A stretch of 9,431 nucleotides of DNA from Actinomycetes bacterium (GTDB lineage: Bacteria; Actinomycetota; Actinomycetes; Propionibacteriales; Propionibacteriaceae). The stretch lies in assembly GCA_021794705.1 (NCBI GenBank), contig JAJYQH010000279.1:1-9431 (forward strand). Reading direction: 5' to 3'. The notes beneath the pieces were generated by a model that saw nothing but the letters and a program-made list of their open reading frames with translations, searched no databases and was not told where the DNA came from. Of this stretch, positions 1 to 5,761 are shown piece by piece; the first letter of the stretch is position 1; each line of letters opens with the position of its first letter. Both the position numbers and the translations under genes were made by a program.

Positions 1-300
1 GCCGACTACTCGGTGCAGCTGGGAGGCACCCTGCAACTGCGCACCACGCTCGACTGCAGCGACGTCACCACCGTCACCCTCGACAACGGCTACCTGCCCG
101 ACGAGGCGCTGTCGGTGGGCAGCGTCCGCCCAGCCGTGATCGGCCAGGTGAGCGCCGCGTTGGCCCAGCGCAAGGTGCCGATCGCGGCAACCAGCCTCTC
201 GGTGCTGTGGTCGCCGCTCTACCGTCAGGAGACGATCGTGCCCCCGGACGGCGCGCCGGTCTTCTCGCTGAGCGGCAAGGAGCTCAAGCCCCCCGCCTGA
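1..300 (+). CDS. Unidentified protein, C-terminal part only
   Basis: This is an open frame running in from the left edge and ending in TGA at 298-300; the true start lies outside the window. About 99 residues are visible, with a mixed hydrophobic and polar composition, one Cys (in LDCSDV) and no obvious transmembrane segment. The end is Pro-rich (KELKPPA). Codon third positions are strongly G/C, like the neighbours, which supports real coding. I do not recognise a family. An extracytoplasmic beta-rich or lipid-binding protein is conceivable but unsupported. It is tail-to-tail with upp, only 7 bp away, and no terminator hairpin is visible between them. Confidence 0.6.
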   Translation, partial: ADYSVQLGGTLQLRTTLDCSDVTTVTLDNGYLPDEALSVGSVRPAVIGQVSAALAQRKVPIAATSLSVLWSPLYRQETIVPPDGAPVFSLSGKELKPPA

Positions 301-307
301 GGCGCCG

Positions 308-949
308 CTACTCGGCCAGCCCGAACAGCCGGTCGCCGGCGTCCCCGAGGCCCGGGATGATGTAGCCGTGCTCGTTGAGGTGGTCGTCGATCGCGGCGAC
401 CACCAGGGTGCACGGGACGCCGAGACCGTCGACCAGCGACCGGAACCGGGCGATGCCCTCGGGCGCGGCGAGCACGCAGATGCAGGTGATGTGGTCGGCA
501 CCCCTGGTGACGAGGAACTTCACCGTGCCGCCGAGCGAGCCGCCGGTGGCCAGCATGGGGTCGAGCACGTAGCACTGACGGCCGGACAGGTCGTGGGGGA
601 GCCGCTCGGCGTAGGTCACCGGCTGGAGCGTCTGCTCGTCCCGCGCCATGCCGACGAAGCCGACCTCCGCGGAGGGGATGAGCCGGGTCATGCCCGGCAG
701 CATCCCGAGGCCTGCCCGGAGGATGGGCACCACGAGCGGACGCGGCTTGGCCAGCGCGACGCCCTGGGCCACGGCCACCGGCGTCCGGATCTCGCGGGGC
801 TCGACCCGCACCTCGCGGGTGGCCTCGTAGGCCAGCAGCGTCACCAGTTCGTCGACGAGTTGCCGGAACAGGGGGCTGGGGGTGCGGGCGTCCCGCAGCA
901 GGCTGAGCTTGTGCGAGACCAGGGGGTGGTCGATGGCGCGCAGTTCCAC
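308..949 (-). CDS. upp: Uracil phosphoribosyltransferase
   Basis: Cytoplasmic pyrimidine-salvage enzyme that converts uracil and PRPP to UMP and pyrophosphate. From the GTG at 949 the product is 213 residues, close to the usual 208-210. Seen in the sequence: the family N-terminus ([13 protein letters not shown], about 8-20), [11 protein letters not shown] at about 73-83, the PRPP-binding loop DPMLATGGS at about 130-138, LAAPEGI, and the C-terminal uracil-binding segment [15 protein letters not shown] at about 196-210. The frame stays open to a codon at 1018, but those extra 23 residues (Arg/Pro/Asp-rich) do not belong to the family. The GTG at 949 starts just where homology to known UPRTs begins. 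No Shine-Dalgarno precedes it; a GATAGT hexamer lies 6 nt upstream, suggesting a leaderless mRNA. The gene is divergent from the TadA-associated gene. Confidence 0.96.
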   Translation of the reverse strand: MELRAIDHPLVSHKLSLLRDARTPSPLFRQLVDELVTLLAYEATREVRVEPREIRTPVAVAQGVALAKPRPLVVPILRAGLGMLPGMTRLIPSAEVGFVGMARDEQTLQPVTYAERLPHDLSGRQCYVLDPMLATGGSLGGTVKFLVTRGADHITCICVLAAPEGIARFRSLVDGLGVPCTLVVAAIDDHLNEHGYIIPGLGDAGDRLFGLAE

Positions 950-961
950 GGGTTCACTATC
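950..961 (-). promoter_or_regulatory. Candidate leaderless -10 element for upp
   Basis: On the minus strand GATAGT (956-961) matches the -10 consensus TATAAT at 4 of 6 positions and is followed by 6 nt (GAACCC) and then the GTG start. This spacing puts the likely transcription start on the start codon. I see no convincing -35 box and no Shine-Dalgarno. This is inference from spacing only. Confidence 0.35.
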
Positions 962-1110
962 GCACGCGTCCTGACGGCCGGGGTCGCCACGGGGGCGTTG
1001 TGGGGCGGCCCTCGGCACGTGCGGAGCGTGGCATGCTTGGGCGCTCCCGGTTCATATCGGTGGTGGTCAGAGCACTAGTCTGCAAGAGTGGGTGTGTCCC
1101 CGCGGTGCCT

Positions 1111-1116
1111 AGGAGG
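1111..1116 (+). promoter_or_regulatory. Strong Shine-Dalgarno fixing the start at 1123
   Basis: AGGAGG lies 6 nt before the ATG at 1123. The frame is open upstream to 1000, but the upstream codons read like non-coding intergenic DNA. This perfect ribosome-binding site therefore decides the start of the TadA-associated gene. Confidence 0.85.
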
Positions 1117-1122
1117 TGTGTC

Positions 1123-1833
1123 ATGAGCCAGAACGACGCCGGGTCTGACGTCGAGCGGCTGGCCGACGACAATGCTGACGCCGAGGTGGTCGACCCCGAG
1201 GTCGTCGACGACGACGAGGTCGATGACGACGACGATCTCGACGACACCGACCCCCTCGACGACCGCTACGACGCCCAGGACGGGCCCACCGATCCCGACG
1301 ACGACTCCGACGACGACGACTCCGATGACGACGACTACGACGATCTCGAGGACGCCTCCGACGACGAGATCGACCTGGTCGTGGCGATCTACCGCGAGGA
1401 CGGCAACCCGGTCGTCGTCTCCATGCCCAAGGACCTCGCCAACGACTTCGACGAGTTGATCACCCAGTTGCGGCGGCTCCCGGCGGACGCCGGCGTCATC
1501 GGCATGGTCTCGATCGCCAGCGAGTTCTTCGTCATCTGCCGGGTGCGGGGACGCAACGTCCAGGTGCTGCTGAGCGACGCGGTGTCGGCGAACGACTGGC
1601 CGATCGCCCGCGACGTCGCCGACTTCCTCGGGGTCGACATCCCCGACCCCGACGACGATTCCGAACCCGCGGGCGACCTGGCACTGCTTGCCGACCAGGG
1701 CATCAGCGACTTCGACCTCGAGGGCTACGCCACCGACCTCGACGAAGACTCCGACGAGCTCCTCGGTCAGATCGCCGAGCGGATGCGCCTCGGGTCGCAG
1801 TTCCGCCACGCCGTGGCCCACCCCCACCGCTGA
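1123..1833 (+). CDS. tRNA adenosine deaminase-associated protein (actinobacterial)
   Basis: A 236-residue acidic protein starting at an ATG with a perfect AGGAGG site. Residues 1-84 are a low-complexity acidic tail: by my count 39 Asp and 6 Glu, encoded mostly by GAC runs, with no predicted fold. The conserved core follows from about residue 85: VVAIYREDG, a segment ending LRRLPAD, a hydrophobic strand ending in FFVICRVRG, then VQVLLSDAVSANDWPIARDV and EPAGDLALLADQGISD, and a final helical part with IAERM. These match the actinobacterial family of proteins encoded next to tadA. The biochemical role is unknown; the name rests on gene neighbourhood. The stop is 8 nt before the tadA GTG, so the two are very probably co-transcribed and translationally coupled. 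It is presumably cytoplasmic, with no signal peptide or membrane segment. Confidence 0.9.
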   Translation: MSQNDAGSDVERLADDNADAEVVDPEVVDDDEVDDDDDLDDTDPLDDRYDAQDGPTDPDDDSDDDDSDDDDYDDLEDASDDEIDLVVAIYREDGNPVVVSMPKDLANDFDELITQLRRLPADAGVIGMVSIASEFFVICRVRGRNVQVLLSDAVSANDWPIARDVADFLGVDIPDPDDDSEPAGDLALLADQGISDFDLEGYATDLDEDSDELLGQIAERMRLGSQFRHAVAHPHR

Positions 1834-1841
1834 CGCCGGCC

Positions 1842-2297
1842 GTGGCCTCCCGCTGGGACGCCGCCATGGGCCTCGCGCTCGAGGAGGCGCGCGCTGCCGA
1901 GGCGCACGGCGACGTGCCGATCGGGGCGGTCGTCCTCGGTCCCGACGGCTCCGTGCTGGCGTCGGCGGGCAACGAGCGGGAACTGGACGCCGACCCCACC
2001 GCGCACGCGGAGATCGTGGCGATCCGGCGCGCGGCCGACCGGGTGGGACAGTGGCGGTTGGAGGGCTGCACGCTCGTCGTCACCCTCGAGCCCTGCACGA
2101 TGTGCGCCGGCGCGATCGTCGCGTCCCGGATCGGGCTGCTCGTCTTCGGGGCCTTCGACCCCAAGGCAGGGGCGGTCTCCTCGCTGTTCGACGTGGTCCG
2201 TGATCCCCGGCTCAACCACCGCCCGGCGGTGGTGTCCGGCGTCCGCGCGGAGGAGTGCGGCGCGGTCCTCGACGCCTTCTTCTCCGGCCGCCGCTGA
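1842..2297 (+). CDS. tadA: tRNA-specific adenosine-34 deaminase
   Basis: Zinc-dependent cytidine-deaminase-fold enzyme that converts A34 to inosine in tRNA-Arg(ACG), allowing one tRNA to read the CGU, CGC and CGA codons. It has 151 residues, typical for the family. Zinc-site residues are visible: H55 with catalytic E57 in TAHAEIVAI, and C85/C88 in EPCTMCAGAI. The N-terminal MGLALEEARAA and DVPIGAVV, and the C-terminal FGAFDPKAGAVSS segment, are also typical. The GTG at 1842 is chosen because it gives full family length, 8 nt behind the upstream gene; an in-frame ATG at 1866 (residue 9) is an alternative that would still keep the fold. It forms a probable operon with the preceding gene. TadA has no known action on the serine tRNA encoded just downstream. 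Confidence 0.96.
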   Translation: MASRWDAAMGLALEEARAAEAHGDVPIGAVVLGPDGSVLASAGNERELDADPTAHAEIVAIRRAADRVGQWRLEGCTLVVTLEPCTMCAGAIVASRIGLLVFGAFDPKAGAVSSLFDVVRDPRLNHRPAVVSGVRAEECGAVLDAFFSGRR

Positions 2298-2321
2298 CCT
2301 CGCCTCGGCCGTCAGGTCCGA

Positions 2322-2352
2322 TTGGCGCCCCCCGACCGGCAGCCGGTACAGT
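2322..2352 (+). promoter_or_regulatory. Candidate promoter of tRNA-Ser
   Basis: TTGGCG (2322-2327) and TACAGT (2347-2352) resemble -35 and -10 boxes with a 19-nt spacer, slightly longer than ideal. The -10 ends 7 nt before the first base of the tRNA, a suitable distance for initiation at or just before the mature 5' end. The spacer length makes the -35 assignment weak; the -10 is more credible. Confidence 0.4.
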
Positions 2353-2359
2353 CTCCCCC

Positions 2360-2447
2360 GGTGACGTGTCTGAGCGGCCGAAAGAGCTCGCCTCGAAAGC
2401 GAGTGTGGTGAAAGCCACCGAGGGTTCAAATCCCTCCGTCACCGCCA
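2360..2447 (+). tRNA. tRNA-Ser (anticodon CGA)
   Basis: A complete cloverleaf can be folded by eye. The acceptor stem is GGTGACG with CGTCACC (2437-2443), the discriminator is G at 2444 and the encoded CCA is at 2445-2447. The anticodon stem CTCGC/GCGAG encloses loop CTCGAAA, with anticodon CGA at 2394-2396, reading UCG serine codons. A long variable arm (class II) containing TGGTGAAAGCCACC precedes the T arm GAGGG-TTCAAAT-CCCTC. The long variable arm fits serine. The gene is intact although an insertion sequence begins one base after the CCA, and its last 12 body bases are repeated twice beyond that element. Confidence 0.97.
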
Positions 2448-2448
2448 T

Positions 2449-2496
2449 TGTGATGAGTCGCGACATATGTCTCTCATGAGTCGCGACATGTGTCAC
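2449..2496 (+). repeat. IS left terminal region with two tandem motifs
   Basis: After TGTG there are two head-to-tail copies of a roughly 21-base motif, at 2453-2475 and 2476-2496, each beginning ATGAGTCGCGACAT and going on to TGTC. Similar motifs lie in inverse orientation at the right end. These are likely transposase-binding sites. The transposase stop codon (2493-2495) lies inside the second copy. Confidence 0.7.
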
Positions 2497-3671
2497 GAAG
2501 GGCCCGGCCATCGGCCGGGCTCTTTTTGTGTGTTGCGCCAGTAGTTGGTGGCGGGGTTGATGGTGTTGGTGGCGAGGATTTCGCCGGTGTCGAGGTGGAC
2601 GACGGTGACTTGGGTGGTGTCGACCAGGGCGAGGACGCGTTTGCCGCGGTGGGCGGCGCCGACGAGCAGGTGGTGGAGTCGGCCGGCGTGGCGCAGGGTG
2701 ATCCGCCCGGTCTTGTCGACGCGGTCGTAGCGGATCCGGTAACGCCCCTCCGGGTTCGCCGGGGCGGGTGTAGCCGGTGGTGTGGCCCGGTAGGTGTCGC
2801 CGGGGGTGTGCTGGTTGTTCGCCCGGTGGGGCCGGTGTTCGTTGTAGTACTCGGCGAACCGGTCCAGTTGTGCCTGCAGTTCCCCGATGGTCCGGGCTCG
2901 GGGTTGTTGGGCGAGCCAGCGTTTCAGGGTCTGGTGGAAGCGTTCGATCTTGCCCTGGGTTTGCGGGTGGTTGGGGTGGCCGTTCTTCTGCTTCACCCCG
3001 AGCAGCGGTAGTAGGTACTCGAACGCGTTCGTCCCGCCGACGAACCGGGCAGTGTAGACGACCCCGTTGTCGGTCAGGGTCGAGGCCGGCGTGCCGTAGG
3101 CCTCGATCAGGCGGAGGAACTCGCTGACCACGCTGTCGCCGGTGACCCTGGCGTGCGCGGTGCAGCCGAGTAGGTAGCGGGAGTGGTCGTCGAGCCAGTT
3201 GAGGATCTCCACGTCCCGGCCATCGGCCAGCCACCAGTGGGTGAAGTCGGACTGCCAGCACTCGTTGGGCAGGGCCGCCTCGAACCGGATGTAGGAACTG
3301 CGCGGGCGTTTCCGGGGCTGGGGGGTGATCATCCCCGCCGTGGTCAGGATCCGCCGGATCGTCGAGGTGGACGGCGGGCTGATCTGCTCCTGCTGGAGGT
3401 GCCAGGCGATCGTCACTGGCCCGCAGTCAGCGCCCTGGGCACTCAACTCGGCCCGGAGCTGGACGATCCGGTCCCGCACCTGCTCCGGGGTGGCCTTCGC
3501 GTTCGACAGGGGCCGGCGAGAGCGTGGCTCCAGCCCGTCCAGCCCTTCCGCCCGGTAACGGGCGAGCAGCCGGTGCAGATGCCGACGAGAGATCCCGTAT
3601 TGGGCTGCGGCCTCGGTCACGCTCAGCTGGTTGGCCACGATCTTCAACACGACGACCCGGTGCTTCGACAT
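2493..3671 (-). CDS. IS481-family transposase (DDE integrase core)
   Basis: A 392-residue transposase catalysing cut-and-join of the surrounding IS. The N-terminal helix-turn-helix lies at about 15-40 (LSVTEAAAQYGISRRHLHRL), followed by RSRRP and a linker. The rve catalytic core begins at about 135. The DDE triad is visible: D142 in CWQSDFTHW, D201 in LTDNGVVY and E243 in GKIERFHQTL. YNEHRPHRA further on is typical of the family. Length and motifs are complete, with no frameshift or internal stop. The ATG at 3671 lies about 70 bp inside the right end, and upstream is only a weak purine stretch. The last residues (EPGRWPGPS) are encoded by the arm of a strong hairpin that also acts as a plus-strand terminator. 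Confidence 0.95.
   Translation of the reverse strand: MSKHRVVVLKIVANQLSVTEAAAQYGISRRHLHRLLARYRAEGLDGLEPRSRRPLSNAKATPEQVRDRIVQLRAELSAQGADCGPVTIAWHLQQEQISPPSTSTIRRILTTAGMITPQPRKRPRSSYIRFEAALPNECWQSDFTHWWLADGRDVEILNWLDDHSRYLLGCTAHARVTGDSVVSEFLRLIEAYGTPASTLTDNGVVYTARFVGGTNAFEYLLPLLGVKQKNGHPNHPQTQGKIERFHQTLKRWLAQQPRARTIGELQAQLDRFAEYYNEHRPHRANNQHTPGDTYRATPPATPAPANPEGRYRIRYDRVDKTGRITLRHAGRLHHLLVGAAHRGKRVLALVDTTQVTVVHLDTGEILATNTINPATNYWRNTQKEPGRWPGPS
2498..2527 (+). terminator. Rho-independent terminator at the IS left end, serving tRNA-Ser
   Basis: A 12-bp stem (2498-2509 with 2513-2524, one G-T pair) has a core of GCCCGGCC pairing with GGCCGGGC, a 3-nt loop and a T run at 2523-2527. It ends transcription travelling rightward from the tRNA into the IS, about 50 nt after the CCA. 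For the leftward transposase mRNA it forms the same hairpin but has no T tail. Confidence 0.8.
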
Positions 3672-3681
3672 GCCCGCGACT

Positions 3682-3743
3682 GTGACCCATGACGCGACTC
3701 ATGAGAGACGTATCAGTTGAGACACATGTCGTGGACTCAGACA
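3682..3743 (-). repeat. IS right terminal region
   Basis: Two motifs matching the left end occur in inverse orientation: an outer copy at 3719-3739 (TGAGTCCACGACATG read inward) and an inner copy at 3682-3702 (ATGAGTCGCGTCATG read inward). They are spaced further apart than the pair at the left end. The outermost bases read TGT inward. The transposase promoter should also lie here; I could not identify clear boxes. Confidence 0.65.
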
Positions 3744-3767
3744 CCTCCGTCACCGCCTCCGTCACCG
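3744..3767 (+). repeat. Two tandem copies of the tRNA-Ser 3' tail
   Basis: CCTCCGTCACCG occurs at 3744-3755 and again at 3756-3767, the second followed by CCA (3768-3770). It is identical to 2433-2444, the end of the T arm, the acceptor 3' strand and the discriminator of tRNA-Ser. The simplest reading is target-site duplications of about 12 bp from two insertion events at the same tRNA end; the length is within the range reported for IS481 elements. Confidence 0.75.
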
Positions 3768-3770
3768 CCA

Positions 3771-3850
3771 TGTGATGAGTCGCGACATGTGTCTCTCCTG
3801 AGTCGCGTGATAGGTCACGAAGGGCCCGGCCATCGGCCGGGCCCTTTCCC
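3771..3850 (+). mobile_element. Solitary left-end remnant of a second, related IS
   Basis: From 3771 the sequence repeats the IS left end: TGTG, ATGAGTCGCGACATG, a second degenerate motif, TCACGA and the hairpin. Including the tRNA tail, 3756-3850 aligns with 2433-2527 with one 1-base gap and fewer than ten mismatches. The similarity stops right after the hairpin. On the minus strand it still reads GPGRWPGPS followed by a stop, matching the transposase C-terminus. No transposase body or right end follows, so this is a deletion remnant or a captured end. Confidence 0.65.
3820..3848 (+). terminator. Terminator-like hairpin in the IS-end remnant
   Basis: A perfect 12-bp stem (3820-3831 with 3835-3846) with the same ATC loop as the copy at 2498, but the T run is only three bases before C residues. 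Termination on the plus strand is therefore likely weaker. It may have been the original tRNA terminator before the intact IS arrived. Confidence 0.5.
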
Positions 3851-4195
3851 GTCTGGCCCGGACCCCCACTCGCACCCGCACGTCGGACGTTCGGTCGGAG
3901 ACCATGCCACTGAACGTCCACTCAGACGCGGGGAACGCCAACCAGCCAGCGCGTGGCCGACCACGCCGAGAGAAATCGCAGCGTCAACGGCGCCTTCGGG
4001 CGGCCACGCGCGCAACCCGCCGTTGACGCCCCGTTCCGTCTCACCGTCGGGGCGGCCCCCGCGAAAGGACCTGGCGCGGGGTGGCCGCCTCAATGGTGCC
4101 CACGCGTCCGGACACCCGCGCTCACTCCTCGTGGCGGGCAGGCGGACGCACCCGGGGTGACACATGCCCGTCACACGGGTCTGTGAGAATGAGGC
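3851..4195. other. Gene-free stretch rich in inverted repeats
   Basis: I see no convincing gene in these 345 bases. There are successive inverted repeats: GGACGTTC/GAACGTCC (3885-3892, 3912-3919); a perfect 12-bp pair GCGTCAACGGCG/CGCCGTTGACGC (3981-3992, 4018-4029); a strong 15-bp stem with a 2-nt bulge (4049-4063 with 4075-4091); CGTCCG...CCCGC paired with GCGGG...CGGACG (4105-4148); and a short stem CCCGT/ACGGG flanked by ACA/TGT (4162-4184) just before the antiporter start. High GC makes chance hairpins common, but the 12-bp perfect and 15-bp pairs are longer than usual. I could not match them to a known riboswitch class. Confidence 0.5.
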
Positions 4196-5761
4196 ATGCC
4201 GAACCTCGATCTCGCCTTGCTGGTGGGATCGGTCGTGACGCTCGTCGCGGTCCTGGCGGCCTTCCTCGGCACCCGCATCGGGCTGCCCGCCCTGCTGCTG
4301 TTCCTCTTCGTCGGCATGGGCCTCGGCGACTCGGGGCTCGGCTACCACTTCAGCAACGCGTCCCTGGCGCACCAGCTGGGGTTCGCCGCCCTCGTGCTGA
4401 TCCTCGCCGAGGGCGGCCTCACGACGAAATGGTCCGAGATCCGCCCGTCGATCGGCCCGGCCGTGGTGCTGGCCACGCTCGGCACGGTCGTGAGCATCCT
4501 CGTGATGACCGGCTTCGGCTACTGGGTGCTGGGGCTCTCCCTGCCCGTCGCCGCCCTCCTCGGGGCGGTGACCGCGCCCACCGACTCGGCCGCGGTCTTC
4601 TCGGTGCTGCGCGGCGTCCCCCTGCCGGCCAGCCTGCGGGCGACGCTCGAAGCGGAGTCGGGCCTCAACGACGCCCCCGTCGTGCTGCTCGTCGCCACCT
4701 TCACCGCGATCGCCACCGGGCACAGCCTGCACGGGGGCCCGTTCGTCGTCGGGCTCATGGTCGTCCTCGAACTGCTGGGGGGCGCCCTTCTGGGCTTCGC
4801 GTTCGGCGCGATCGCGGTCTACCTCATGCCGCGGGTGGCCCTGCCGGCGTCCGGGCTCTACCCATTGGCCACCCTCGCGTGGGCGGTCATGTCCTACGGC
4901 GCCGGCGTCTACCTGCACGTGTCCGGCTTCGCCGCCGTCTACGTCTGCTCCGTGATGATCGGCAACGGCAAGCTTCCGCACCGGCACGCCGTGCGCTCGT
5001 TCGCCGAGGGGATCGGCTGGATCTCCCAGATCGGCCTGTTCGTCATGCTCGGCCTGCTCGCCTCACCCGGACGCCTCACCCTGCGCACGGTGCTCGTCGG
5101 GGTGGTCGCGGGCCTGTTCCTCACGGCGATCGCCCGCCCGCTCGCGGTCGTCGTGTCGACCTTCTGGTTCCGGCTGCCCTGGCAGCACCAGGCGTTCCTC
5201 TCGTGGGCGGGCCTTCGCGGTGCCGTGCCGATCATCCTCGCCACGGTGCCGATGTCGCAGCACATGGCGCGCGCCGACGTGCTCTTCGACGTCGTGCTCG
5301 TCTTCGTCGTCGTGTTCACCGCCCTGCAGGGCCCCACCCTGCCCTGGGTCGGACGCCGGCTGGGGCTCGTCGACCCCGACGCCGCCCGCGACGTCGACAT
5401 CGAAGCGGCACCACTCGACCGGATCAGCGCCGACCTGCTGCAGGTGCGGGTGCCGGAGGGGTCACGGCTGGCGGGGGTCACCGTCGCGGAGCTGCGCATG
5501 CCACCCAACGCGGTCGTGTCGCTGGTGATCCGCGACGGGCACTCCTTCGCGCCGAACGGCCGCGACGTGCTGAGGGTGGGGGACGAGCTGCTCGTCGTCA
5601 CACCGGCCAAGCAGCGCGACGTCATCGAGGCCCGGCTCACCGAGATCGGACGCGGGGGCCGACTCGCGCACTGGTACGGCGTCCGCGCGGGGGAGACGGC
5701 CGACGAGGAGCCCCGACGCGCGGAGTCGCGGTCAGCTCTTCGTCCCCGACGGCTTCGCTGA
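4196..5761 (+). CDS. CPA1-type cation (K+ or Na+)/proton antiporter with RCK_C domain
   Basis: An integral membrane antiporter of 521 residues that exchanges protons for K+ or Na+, for pH and cation homeostasis. The Na_H_Exchanger part covers about residues 5-390 as roughly a dozen hydrophobic segments. CPA1 signatures are visible: AVTAPTDSAAVFSVLR (about 124-139) and LEAESGLNDAPVVLL (about 151-165) with the ND ion-site pair N158/D159, plus SWAGLRGAVPIILA (about 336-349). Residues about 406-490 form a cytoplasmic RCK_C (TrkA-C) domain (LLQVRVPEGSRLAG, GDELLVVTPAKQRDV), which binds nucleotide-type ligands in related K+/H+ antiporters. This architecture matches NhaP2/CvrA-like proteins, where K+ is common; ion choice cannot be read here. 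The ATG at 4196 has only weak GAGG upstream; GAGAAT at 4185-4190 could be a -10 for a near-leaderless message. Its end overlaps the convergent LytR_C gene by 30 bp. Confidence 0.93.
   Translation: MPNLDLALLVGSVVTLVAVLAAFLGTRIGLPALLLFLFVGMGLGDSGLGYHFSNASLAHQLGFAALVLILAEGGLTTKWSEIRPSIGPAVVLATLGTVVSILVMTGFGYWVLGLSLPVAALLGAVTAPTDSAAVFSVLRGVPLPASLRATLEAESGLNDAPVVLLVATFTAIATGHSLHGGPFVVGLMVVLELLGGALLGFAFGAIAVYLMPRVALPASGLYPLATLAWAVMSYGAGVYLHVSGFAAVYVCSVMIGNGKLPHRHAVRSFAEGIGWISQIGLFVMLGLLASPGRLTLRTVLVGVVAGLFLTAIARPLAVVVSTFWFRLPWQHQAFLSWAGLRGAVPIILATVPMSQHMARADVLFDVVLVFVVVFTALQGPTLPWVGRRLGLVDPDAARDVDIEAAPLDRISADLLQVRVPEGSRLAGVTVAELRMPPNAVVSLVIRDGHSFAPNGRDVLRVGDELLVVTPAKQRDVIEARLTEIGRGGRLAHWYGVRAGETADEEPRRAESRSALRPRRLR

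Larger units (their letters stand above)
2449..3743 (-). mobile_element. IS481-family insertion sequence, about 1.3 kb
   Basis: The element holds one full-length transposase gene on the minus strand, flanked by related ends. Left end inward: TGTG, then ATGAGTCGCGACAT..., then a second ATGAGTCGCGACAT copy. Right end read inward from 3743: TGTC, TGAGTCCACGACATGTGTCTC, then ATGAGTCGCGTCATG. The TGT...ACA termini are typical of IS481 elements. The ends are imperfect inverted repeats over about 25 bp, needing two compensating single-base gaps. The left boundary is uncertain by about 4 bases: the 12-bp repeat CCTCCGTCACCG abuts the right end exactly (3744-3755) but ends 4 bases before 2449 on the left. 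The ORF is undamaged, so the element may be active or recently arrived. Confidence 0.85.

Noticed and set aside
950..1018. N-terminal extension of upp to a start at 1018
   Set aside because: The 23 extra residues do not resemble any part of uracil phosphoribosyltransferases and would overrun the divergent promoter region.
1123..1374. Possible CRISPR or minisatellite array from the repeated GAC pattern
   Set aside because: The repetition is codon-level Asp runs inside a reading frame, with no fixed-length repeat and spacer structure.
1075..1827. 250-residue open frame antisense to the TadA-associated gene
   Set aside because: It is a Val/Asp/Gly-rich shadow produced by the GAC repeats and high GC; no start signal or recognisable domain, and the plus-strand gene has a perfect ribosome-binding site and family match.
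2360..3850. Genomic island or integrative element with att sites at tRNA-Ser
   Set aside because: The tRNA-tail repeats look like attL/attR, but the segment between them holds only one DDE transposase and IS ends, with no tyrosine or serine integrase or cargo. IS target duplication explains it better.
3815..4987. 390-residue minus-strand open frame through the gap and antisense to the antiporter
   Set aside because: Composition is Arg/Gly/Glu/His-rich low complexity, typical of a GC-rich shadow. Only its last residues (GPGRWPGPS) mean something, as a remnant of the IS transposase end.
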